Of a stretch of 64,000 nucleotides of DNA, positions 1 to 7,239 are shown in pieces. The stretch comes from Clostridium gelidum (GTDB taxonomy: Bacteria; Bacillota; Clostridia; Clostridiales; Clostridiaceae), in contig NZ_AP024849.1 in the NCBI RefSeq assembly GCF_019977655.1, forward strand, positions 2,761,001-2,825,000, given 5' to 3'. The notes below the pieces were generated by a model. The model had not been told where the DNA came from and searched no databases. It saw nothing but the letters and a program-made list of their open reading frames with translations. Every line of letters starts with the position of its first letter. The first letter of the stretch is position 1. The translations under genes were made by a program, and so were the position numbers.

Positions 1-1148
1 TAATAGTAGTATCCATTTTAGTTGCAATAATATTATCGATAATAACATGGGGATATGTTACAAGGCATATTGTTAAACCAATAAATACAATATTATCTAA
101 ATTAAAAGTTATGGCAAGTAGTGGAGGGGATTTAACACAGCATATTGATTTTGTTAGTAATGATGAAATAGGTGAGTTAGCAAAAAACTTTAACTTAATG
201 CAGAATTCCTTTAGAAAGATAATTCGCGTTATTATTGATGAATCTATGAATGTTGAGAATAAAGTTGAGAAAACAAACGAAAATATTAGTCAGCTAGCTG
301 CCTTGATTGAGGATATTTATGCTACAACAGAGGAATTATCTAGTGTTATGGAGGAAACAGCAGCGTCAACTGAAGAAATGAGTTTAGCAACTTCTGAAAT
401 TGAGTTAAATATTGAATCAGTTGCGCAAAAGGCAAAGAGCGAAGCTGAAAATTCATCATTAATTAAAGAGAGAGCAAATGAGCTTAAAAACAAAGCTGTT
501 AATTCTAAAGAACAAGCACAGCAAATTAATATTCAAACACAGGACAAGCTTTTAGAAGCTATTGAAAAATCGAAAGAAGTGGAAAAAATAAATGTTTTAT
601 CGGAAGCTATTTTACAAATTGCATCTCAAACTAATTTATTAGCATTAAATGCTTCAATAGAAGCTGCAAGAGCAGGAGATGCAGGAACAGGATTTTCAGT
701 AGTAGCGGAAGAAATCAAAAAACTTGCAGAAGATTCGAAAAATACTGTATCAGAAATAAAAGATATTAGTAACGTAGTTGTAAATACTGTGAAAAACTTA
801 GTGGATACATCAGAGGACATGCTTCAATTTATAAATACTCAAGTTATAAGTGATTATGAGATGATTGTTAAAACGGGAGAACATTATAGTGATGATGCAA
901 TTATGATTAGTGATATGACAAGTAACTTTAGTGAAAAATCTAATGAGATGATGACTTCAATAAATACAGTTGCAAACTCTGTAAATCAAATAACTACAGC
1001 AAATAACGAATCAGCAAAAGGAACAAATAGTATTGCTGAAATGATGAATACTATATCTGAAAAATCTGATAATGTGGTGAACTTAATAAAAGAAGTTAAT
1101 ACTAGCACAAATAAATTAGTGGAAATGGTTAATGATTTTAAGGTGTAG
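1..1148 (+). CDS. Methyl-accepting chemotaxis protein, 5'-truncated by window edge
   Basis: The reading frame is open from base 3, so the gene begins before the window; the first in-window ATG (111) is internal. What remains is the end of a membrane segment, a HAMP-like stretch (KPINTILSKLK onward) and the cytoplasmic signalling coiled coil. The conserved hairpin tip is visible as TNLLALNASIEAARAGDAG near base 630-690. It should bind CheA/CheW and pass an extracellular or membrane signal to the flagellar motor. The sensory domain is outside the window, so the ligand cannot be judged. Confidence 0.93.
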   Translation, partial: IVVSILVAIILSIITWGYVTRHIVKPINTILSKLKVMASSGGDLTQHIDFVSNDEIGELAKNFNLMQNSFRKIIRVIIDESMNVENKVEKTNENISQLAALIEDIYATTEELSSVMEETAASTEEMSLATSEIELNIESVAQKAKSEAENSSLIKERANELKNKAVNSKEQAQQINIQTQDKLLEAIEKSKEVEKINVLSEAILQIASQTNLLALNASIEAARAGDAGTGFSVVAEEIKKLAEDSKNTVSEIKDISNVVVNTVKNLVDTSEDMLQFINTQVISDYEMIVKTGEHYSDDAIMISDMTSNFSEKSNEMMTSINTVANSVNQITTANNESAKGTNSIAEMMNTISEKSDNVVNLIKEVNTSTNKLVEMVNDFKV

Positions 1149-1225
1149 TAAGGGTTATTAAAGATAAATAAATGAATTTAAATGCTGTATCATTCTGTAA
1201 AATGTACCCTTTGTAAAGGACATTG

Positions 1226-2089
1226 TTAAAAATACTGTGTAGAATCAATGAGATGATTTCTGTATTCAACAGGAGTCATCCTTTTTAAATTCCATTGATA
1301 TCTATAGTTGTTATAATAAATCATGTACTGGTCTATCTCATTTTTTAGGTCTTCTAATGTTTGGCATTGTTTTATGTTTACTTCATCTTTGAAATGCCCA
1401 AAGAATGATTCCTGCGGGGCGTTGTCCCAACAGTTTCCTCGTCTAGACATAGATTGACCAAACCCACATTCTTTTACTAACTTCTGAAATTTAGGACTTG
1501 TGTAGTGTGATCCTTGATCTGAATGAATGAAAGCTTCAGGATGAAATTTTACACTTTTTGATTTCTTAAGATTGGTGATAGTATCGATAACTATATCTAA
1601 TGTGAGACTATCAGATACATTATAAGCCATTATTTCATTAGTTGATGCATCTTTAATGGTCGACAAATAAGCCTTTTTGCTTTTATTTTTATAGAACAAA
1701 TAGGTAATATCCGTAAGCAATACTTTGCCAGGGGTATTCTGTTTGAAATTCCTATTAAGCACATTAGGTAAGACTTTATGTTCTTTAGTTGCTTTTACCA
1801 TTCGTCTATATGGATTTGCTTTTCTATAAGGACAAACTATGTCATATTTTTTCATAAGTCTGCGAATACGTTTTAGATTATATACAACTCCATATTGAGA
1901 TTTCAATACCATCTTTATTTGTCTTGCACCTTTTTTATGTTTTTTGAAGTTGAATGCCTTTAAAATTATATCTTTAACTTCCAAATCATTATCGTTGCGC
2001 TTGCTGCGCAAGCATTCGGATTTTGCTGAAAAATAATTATAATATCCAGAACGTGATACACCAGCTAATGTGCATAAATAGCTTGTCAT
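1226..2089 (-). CDS. IS3-family transposase OrfB (DDE integrase domain)
   Basis: This is the catalytic half of an IS3-type transposase. HTH_21-like sequence (SRSGYYNYF, KGARQIKMVL) is followed by an rve integrase core with DDE acids: LLTDITYLF, FIHSDQGSHYTS, and the Glu in WDNAPQESFFGHFK. The frame is open upstream of the first ATG to about 2160 and encodes plausible N-terminal sequence (SLTKENFILIKS). The working product is therefore probably an OrfAB fusion made by -1 frameshifting at the end of OrfA, not a protein starting at 2089. Confidence 0.93.
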   Translation of the reverse strand: MTSYLCTLAGVSRSGYYNYFSAKSECLRSKRNDNDLEVKDIILKAFNFKKHKKGARQIKMVLKSQYGVVYNLKRIRRLMKKYDIVCPYRKANPYRRMVKATKEHKVLPNVLNRNFKQNTPGKVLLTDITYLFYKNKSKKAYLSTIKDASTNEIMAYNVSDSLTLDIVIDTITNLKKSKSVKFHPEAFIHSDQGSHYTSPKFQKLVKECGFGQSMSRRGNCWDNAPQESFFGHFKDEVNIKQCQTLEDLKNEIDQYMIYYNNYRYQWNLKRMTPVEYRNHLIDSTQYF

Positions 2090-2154
2090 ATTCTTTAATT
2101 TATATTTTTTAATTACTGATTTAATAAGAATGAAATTTTCTTTTGTTAATGAAC

Positions 2155-2574
2155 CTATTTTCGTTTTATCACTCTCCTTTCTATCAAATCGAGTTTTTTT
2201 AATAATTCATTCTCAGCTTTCAGTAGAGTAGTTTGTACTTTAAGACGTTCATATTTTTCGTCTATAGAAAGTTCCTTATCACGAGGTCGCCCAGCTTTGC
2301 CTTTTCTTGTATCATCTAAACCATGTATACCGTTTTCCTTATAGGCAGCACGCCATTTTTTACTTATCGATTCAATTCGTCCAATCTCTAAGATACTTAT
2401 CACGAAATCAGATTCTTCAAATATCTTTCGTGGAAACTTTCCTTTTTCGTATTCTGATATAAAAATTCGTCTGAATTCATCTGTATATGTAATTGATCTT
2501 TCACTAACATTTTTTACATATTTATTTCTAGATATCAATTCTATTTCTTCTTTTGTAAATAACTTATTACTCAT
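2155..2574 (-). CDS. IS3-family transposase OrfA (helix-turn-helix)
   Basis: A 139-residue DNA-binding half of the IS3 transposase. It has an HTH-type N-terminal half (RRIFISEYEKGKFPRKIFEES), a GRPRDKE basic linker and a C-terminal leucine-zipper-like helix (LKAENELLKKL) typical of OrfA proteins. It ends at CGA-AAA-TAG. A Shine-Dalgarno-like AAAGGAG lies about ten bases before that stop, a spacing known to stimulate -1 frameshifting in IS911-type elements (inference here). OrfB continues in the -1 frame. Confidence 0.9.
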   Translation of the reverse strand: MSNKLFTKEEIELISRNKYVKNVSERSITYTDEFRRIFISEYEKGKFPRKIFEESDFVISILEIGRIESISKKWRAAYKENGIHGLDDTRKGKAGRPRDKELSIDEKYERLKVQTTLLKAENELLKKLDLIERRVIKRK

Positions 2575-2614
2575 AAAATCTACTCCTATCTCTTTGTTTT
2601 ATTATACATAAAAA

Positions 2615-2656
2615 CCCTATAAGATAGATATTTTATTTACTATCTATCTTATAGGG
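2615..2656. repeat. Perfect 16-bp inverted repeat ahead of OrfA
   Basis: CCCTATAAGATAGATA pairs perfectly with TATCTATCTTATAGGG across a 10-base loop. It lies just upstream of the OrfA start and inside the element end. Such a hairpin could block transposase expression from read-through transcripts, or could overlap the element's own promoter (inference). Confidence 0.75.
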
Positions 2657-2826
2657 TACATTTTACTGTAAATGAATTTTACAGCATTTTTCTTTGACTT
2701 AAGATATCTTAAGCCCAAATATAACTCCAAAATGACAAATATTTAGATAAGAAGTAGAACTTTATTGTTAATAATTAATCATTTATGATAAGATATAGTA
2801 AAATAATGAAAAATAGGTGAGTATTA

Positions 2827-3747
2827 ATGATATATTCTTTAAATAATGATAGTTTAATGGAAGACACTATTGATAATATAAATTTAAATAATAGTAAACA
2901 ATTTATTTGTGTTATTACATTTGAACAATTGGAATCAGTAGCGGAAAAGCTTAATATTAATGAAAAGATATTTTATGAATGTTTGAATGGAAGATCATCT
3001 AAGTTTGAGAGTTATGAGGGATTTGACTATATATCTCTAAAAATTCCAATGATTAATGATATATTAAAGCACTCAAAGAAAGTATGTATATTTTTCACAA
3101 AAAATCTTCTTGTATTTATAAGTGATAAATATACTATTATAGACGACATAATTACTAAAACTAAGTCTGGAGAAATTAAATGCACAAGTCTTAATAAGAT
3201 GCTTTACATATTCTTCGATAGACTTACCTCTGAAGACACATACTCTATTGAAAATATTGAACAAGAAATTACTGACCTTGAGGACGGACTAATAACTTCC
3301 AAAAAAGATGATTATTTAAACAAAATAATTATTCTTAGAAAAAAATTGTTAAAGCTAAAACGTTATTATGAACGCTTTTTGAATATTGCAGAATCTATTG
3401 AAGAAAATGATAATGAACTTATTGATAAAAAGACAATTAAATATTTTAGAATGTTTACTAACCGCATTAGTAGATTGTACCAAAGCGTAAACAATTTAAG
3501 AGATTATGTTACACAAGTTAGGGAGGCATACCAAGCTCAAATGGATATAAATCAGAATACTTTAATGAAGCTATTTACAGTTGTTACAACAATATTTTTA
3601 CCTCTTACTCTTATAGTAGGATGGTATGGAATGAATTTTAATATGCCAGAATATAGCTTAAGTTATGGTTATCCAGTTGTTATAGCAATATGTATTAGTA
3701 TAGTTATTTTATGTGTGGTTTGGTTTAAGAAAAACGAATGGTTTTAG
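2827..3747 (+). CDS. corA: CorA-family Mg2+/divalent cation transporter
   Basis: A 306-residue protein with the CorA fold: a long cytoplasmic N-terminal alpha/beta and helical region, then two C-terminal membrane helices (about residues 250-272 and 281-302). The signature YGMNFNMPE sits right after the first helix, which is the GMN selectivity motif of CorA channels. It should form a pentamer moving Mg2+ (or Co2+/Ni2+) inward. It starts at ATG behind AGGTGA. It stands 25 bases upstream of the response regulator and may be co-transcribed with it. Confidence 0.93.
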   Translation: MIYSLNNDSLMEDTIDNINLNNSKQFICVITFEQLESVAEKLNINEKIFYECLNGRSSKFESYEGFDYISLKIPMINDILKHSKKVCIFFTKNLLVFISDKYTIIDDIITKTKSGEIKCTSLNKMLYIFFDRLTSEDTYSIENIEQEITDLEDGLITSKKDDYLNKIIILRKKLLKLKRYYERFLNIAESIEENDNELIDKKTIKYFRMFTNRISRLYQSVNNLRDYVTQVREAYQAQMDINQNTLMKLFTVVTTIFLPLTLIVGWYGMNFNMPEYSLSYGYPVVIAICISIVILCVVWFKKNEWF

Positions 3748-3771
3748 AATCTATTAGTAAGAAGGGTGATT

Positions 3772-4458
3772 ATGGATATAAAAATTCTTATAGCAGAGGA
3801 TGAATCAATATTTAGAGAACTTGTATCAGATATAGTAAAAAAAGAAGGTTATATGCCCGTGGAGGCTAGAGATGGCAAAGAAGCAATTGATATTTTCTTT
3901 AGTTCAAATGATATTGACATCGTAATATTGGATGTAATGATGCCTATATATGATGGCTGGGAAGTTCTCAAAGAAATTCGAGAACATTCAGATGTGCCTA
4001 TAATAATGTTAACAGCACTGGGAGACGAAAAAAATGAAGTTTTTGGGCTTAAGGAAGGCGCAGATGATTATATTTCCAAACCTTTTAGTTATGAAATATT
4101 TGTTGCTCGTCTTAATACAATTGTAAGAAAATTAAAGAAAGAAAGAATTGATGAAATAATTGTAGGAAAAATAAAAATTTATCCAGTAAGGCATAAAGTA
4201 ATAGTAAATGATTTAGAAGTTGAGTTAAATCGTAAAGAATATAGTCTTCTCAATTATTTTGTAACTAATAATAATAGAGTATTAACACGTGAACAAATAT
4301 TGGACAAAGTATGGGGGTATGATTTTGATGGAGATATACGAACTATAGATACACATATAAAAACTTTAAGATCTAAATTATTAACCTATGGTAATTACAT
4401 AAAAACAATAAGAGGTAGTGGCTATATGTTTGAGGTACAAAATCATGAAGACAATTAA
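3772..4458 (+). CDS. OmpR/PhoB-family response regulator
   Basis: A receiver domain (residues 1-120) has acidic pocket E9-D10, phospho-acceptor D54 (VILDVMMP), the switch Thr in MLTALGD and the Lys of SKPFSYE. A C-terminal winged helix (about 130-228) ends with DTHIKTLRSKL and IRGSGYMFE. The ATG at 3772 is chosen over GTG 3766 because GAAGGGTG gives the better spacing. The gene overlaps the sensor kinase start by 14 bases, so translation is coupled. The nearby secreted repeat-protein gene is a candidate target (inference). Confidence 0.94.
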   Translation: MDIKILIAEDESIFRELVSDIVKKEGYMPVEARDGKEAIDIFFSSNDIDIVILDVMMPIYDGWEVLKEIREHSDVPIIMLTALGDEKNEVFGLKEGADDYISKPFSYEIFVARLNTIVRKLKKERIDEIIVGKIKIYPVRHKVIVNDLEVELNRKEYSLLNYFVTNNNRVLTREQILDKVWGYDFDGDIRTIDTHIKTLRSKLLTYGNYIKTIRGSGYMFEVQNHEDN

Positions 4459-5866
4459 AACGAAGATATTTTTAATAGTCTCAATATTTATGGTTTCCTT
4501 AGTAGCATTTGGGATATTTTTAAATTCAATATTTTTAGAATCGTATTATATTTATAAGAATAAAGGTATATTAAAATCAATAAGTGAAAAAATTAATAAT
4601 GAGTATATAAATGATAAAGAAAATAGCTATGAATACATAAACACAATAGAGAATATTGAAAATATAAGTACAACTATTGTTGATCAAAATTTTAATATAG
4701 AATACAATTCCGTTAATCAAAAAAAAGATACTAATCAGAACCGTTTACCTAAAGAAATGAAACAAATTATTTTAGAAAATAAAAAGAAACTTTCAAAGAA
4801 CTTTGTTTATTATACTGAAGAAAAAAACAATGCTCAAACAAATAAATTAGTTTTTGTATTAAAAATGAGTAATGAAGAATACATTATTTTAAAAAAGCCT
4901 TTTAAGAGTATTAATCAAAGTGTTTCAATAGCAAATCAGTTTTATATGCTTTCAGGAGTAATAGTAATTTTTATTGGTGGAATATTTATACTTATTTTTT
5001 CAAAGAAAATAACTAAGCCAATTATAGAAATGAGCAATGTTGCAGAAAATATATCTAACCTTGAATTTGATAAACGAGTACATATTGGGTCTCAAGATGA
5101 AATTGGAAAGCTTGGAGAAAGTATTAATAAAATTTCCGAAAAATTATGTGCTAGTATAAATGAACTTAAGGAAGACGTTGAACGTAGAAAACAGCTTGTA
5201 CGTAATATGTCCCATGAATTAAAAACTCCAATAGGAATAATTAAGGGATATGCTGAAGGACTTAAATATGGTGTGGCTGATGATAAGGAAAAGATGCAGA
5301 AGTATTGTACAGTTCTAGTGGAAGAATGCGATAGAATGGATAAATTAGTACTTGAACTTTTAAATCATTCTATGATGGAAGTAGGAATGGTTGAATTAAA
5401 TATAACAAGTTTTGATATTTGTGAGTTTATATATAAGATAGTAGAAAGATTTAATCCTAGATTTATTGATAAAGCGGTTACTTTTGAATTGGAATGTATA
5501 AATGATTGTGTAGTATCTGCTGATCGTGAAATGATTGAGAAAGCTATAAATAATTTTATTACAAATGCTATAAATCATGTAGAAGGACGAAAATTAATTC
5601 GATTGACTGTTGAAAAAAAAGAAAATGGAATTAAAATAAGTGTTTTTAATACAGGAAACCATATATCAATGGAAGACTTTGAAAAAGTTTGGGATGTATA
5701 TTATAAAGTAGATAAAGCAAGGTCTAGAAAATATGTGGGACATGGATTAGGACTAGCAATTGTAAAATTAATAGTACAACTTCATGGAGGTACTACTAAA
5801 GTGGAAAATGTAAATGAGGGTGTAGTATTTTCTCTTGAAATTCCTTATATACATTCAAAAAAATAA
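4445..5866 (+). CDS. Sensor histidine kinase (VanS-like)
   Basis: A 473-residue membrane kinase. TM1 spans about residues 9-31, an extracytoplasmic sensor about 32-167, TM2 168-187, HAMP 188-245, then HisKA with phospho-acceptor H257 in NMSHELKTPIG. The HATPase domain contains NFITNAINH (N box) and GHGLGLAIVKLI (G2 box). The ATG at 4445 lies inside the end of the regulator gene. It should phosphorylate the regulator encoded just upstream. The roughly 135-residue outer domain shows no family I recognise. Confidence 0.94.
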   Translation: MKTIKTKIFLIVSIFMVSLVAFGIFLNSIFLESYYIYKNKGILKSISEKINNEYINDKENSYEYINTIENIENISTTIVDQNFNIEYNSVNQKKDTNQNRLPKEMKQIILENKKKLSKNFVYYTEEKNNAQTNKLVFVLKMSNEEYIILKKPFKSINQSVSIANQFYMLSGVIVIFIGGIFILIFSKKITKPIIEMSNVAENISNLEFDKRVHIGSQDEIGKLGESINKISEKLCASINELKEDVERRKQLVRNMSHELKTPIGIIKGYAEGLKYGVADDKEKMQKYCTVLVEECDRMDKLVLELLNHSMMEVGMVELNITSFDICEFIYKIVERFNPRFIDKAVTFELECINDCVVSADREMIEKAINNFITNAINHVEGRKLIRLTVEKKENGIKISVFNTGNHISMEDFEKVWDVYYKVDKARSRKYVGHGLGLAIVKLIVQLHGGTTKVENVNEGVVFSLEIPYIHSKK

Positions 5867-5885
5867 TATTTATATATATTTAGTT

Positions 5886-6047
5886 AGGCACAATCAAAAA
5901 AATAACAAGTCCATCTGCCAAGCCTATTTTCCATCATGCTACGTCAGCATATTGCCCTGATAGGCCCGCTATGAGACCAATATACTTCCTTGCCTGATGA
6001 AAAAATAATCATGGTATTTTGGACTTGCTATTTTCTTTCATGTGCCT
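5886..6047. repeat. 162-bp element with 28-bp terminal inverted repeats
   Basis: The left end starts AGGCACAATCAAAAAAATAA and the right end, complemented, starts AGGCACATGAAAGAAAATAG; both then continue to CAAGTCCA, so the 28-bp ends match at about 22 positions. The inner 106 bases hold no ORF but contain several GC-richer short segments (TCTGCCAAGCC, GCTACGTCAGC, GCCCTGATAGGCCCGC), unusual for this AT-rich genome. It may be a MITE-like repeat or a structured RNA downstream of the kinase gene. A degenerate AGGCATAATCAAAAAAATGG at about 15514 may be an end of another copy. Confidence 0.6.
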
Positions 6048-6080
6048 TATTTCACATAAATTTCACAAAAGAAAGTTATT

Positions 6081-6119
6081 ATGTACTTGTAACCAGTTAT
6101 TACTAAGTTACAAGTACAT
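6081..6119. promoter_or_regulatory. Perfect 13-bp inverted repeat upstream of secreted repeat gene
   Basis: ATGTACTTGTAAC and GTTACAAGTACAT flank a 13-base spacer. The site is about 50 bases before the repeat-protein start and directly after the 162-bp element. It could be a dyad operator (possibly for the neighbouring response regulator) or a stem-loop in the leader. No long T-run follows, so a simple terminator is less likely. Confidence 0.5.
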
Positions 6120-6171
6120 TTTATATTAAGGCACATTAACAAAAATATATATAATAAGAGGAGAGATAATT

Positions 6172-7110
6172 ATGAAAAAGAATAAAATATTAGGACTTGC
6201 TATTGCAGCTATGATTTCAATGTCAAGTATTGTTCCAGCATTTGCTGCTGACATTACTCCACAGGATACAACAACTAATGTAACAACAGTTGCAACACAA
6301 CAAGTTAGTGAAGCAGATAAATTAGCAAAACTTACTCAAAGGGCAACAAAACTTGGAATAGACATTACAGGTTTAACTAGTGAACAAGTAAGAGATAAAA
6401 TAAAAGCAGCAGTAGCAGCAAAACTTGGAGTGGATATAACAGGTCTTTCAAAGGAAGATGCAAATGCTAAAATTCAAAGCGCAAGGGCTACAAAGCTTGG
6501 TGTAGATATTACAGGATTATCAGCTGAAGACGCAAAAGCTAAAATACAAGCTGCCCTTGAAGATAAAACACAGGCTACAGCTGAAAAGATTTCAGCCAAA
6601 GCTGCAATTCTTGGAATTGATATAACAGGATTATCAAATGAAGATGCAAAAGCTAAAGTACATGCAGCTATTGATACTAAAAACCTTGAAAAACTTACTC
6701 AAAAAGCAACAAAACTTGGAATAGACATTACAGGTCTATCAAATGAAGACGCAAGAATTAAACTTCAAACAGCAGAAGCAGCAAAGCTTGGAGTAGATAT
6801 AACAGGATTATCAAAGGAAGATGCAAAAGCAAAAATAAAAGCAGCTATTGATGCTAAAAAGCTTGCAACACTTACCGAAAAGGCAACTAAACTTGGCGTA
6901 GACATTACAGGATTATCAAAGGAAGACGCAAAAGCAAAAATAAAAGCAGCTCTTGAATCAAAAAAGCAAGTAGTAACTGAAAAACTTTCAGAAAAAGCTA
7001 CAAAATTAGGAGTAGATATTACTGGTGCTACTAACAAGGAAGCAAGAGAGAAAATTAAGGAAGCTCGTGAAGCAAAGAAAGCAGCAAAGACTGCTAATGT
7101 AGTACAATAA
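6172..7110 (+). CDS. Secreted protein with eight LG(I/V)DITGL repeats
   Basis: A 312-residue protein with a clear Sec signal peptide (MKKNKILGLAIAAMISMSS, likely cleaved after AFA at about residue 25). The mature part is almost entirely a repeat with core LGVDITGLSKEDAKAKI, starting at residues 61, 85, 109, 147, 182, 206, 241 and 279. The spacing alternates between 24 and 35-38 residues; the longer units add a Lys-rich linker such as KLTEKATK. It is rich in Ala and Lys and has no anchor or Cys. I do not recognise a function. The strong GAGGAGAG site and position after a two-component system suggest a regulated abundant secreted or wall-associated protein. Confidence 0.9.
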   Translation: MKKNKILGLAIAAMISMSSIVPAFAADITPQDTTTNVTTVATQQVSEADKLAKLTQRATKLGIDITGLTSEQVRDKIKAAVAAKLGVDITGLSKEDANAKIQSARATKLGVDITGLSAEDAKAKIQAALEDKTQATAEKISAKAAILGIDITGLSNEDAKAKVHAAIDTKNLEKLTQKATKLGIDITGLSNEDARIKLQTAEAAKLGVDITGLSKEDAKAKIKAAIDAKKLATLTEKATKLGVDITGLSKEDAKAKIKAALESKKQVVTEKLSEKATKLGVDITGATNKEAREKIKEAREAKKAAKTANVVQ

Positions 7111-7199
7111 ATGAAACTTATTATACAAATTCAATCAATTAAATAAATCGGTACTAGATATTACTATTAAGAAAAACAAAAGTTTATGTTTTATAGATA

Positions 7200-7234
7200 A
7201 AGGGATATTTTCATTGATGAAAATATCCCTTTTT
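7200..7234. terminator. Bidirectional rho-independent terminator
   Basis: AAGGGATATTTTCAT pairs perfectly with ATGAAAATATCCCTT over a 2-base loop, followed by T4 on the plus strand. It separates the repeat-protein gene from the convergent chemoreceptor gene. Confidence 0.88.
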
Positions 7235-7239
7235 AAATA

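Larger units (their letters stand above)
1196..2667 (-). mobile_element. IS3-family insertion sequence (IS150-like)
   Basis: The element carries OrfA and OrfB on the minus strand. It is bounded by an inverted repeat whose core GTAAAATGTACCCT lies at about 1197-1210 and, complemented, at 2653-2666. Further out, TGCTGTA is also shared at both ends with a length difference, so the exact tips are uncertain. I could not find a convincing target duplication. Both ORFs look intact, so the element may be active. Confidence 0.85.

Noticed and set aside
6172..7110. CRISPR-like array because of regular repeats
   Set aside because: The repeats are in frame, vary at wobble positions, and encode a protein with a signal peptide. 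There are no spacers of constant length and no cas genes.
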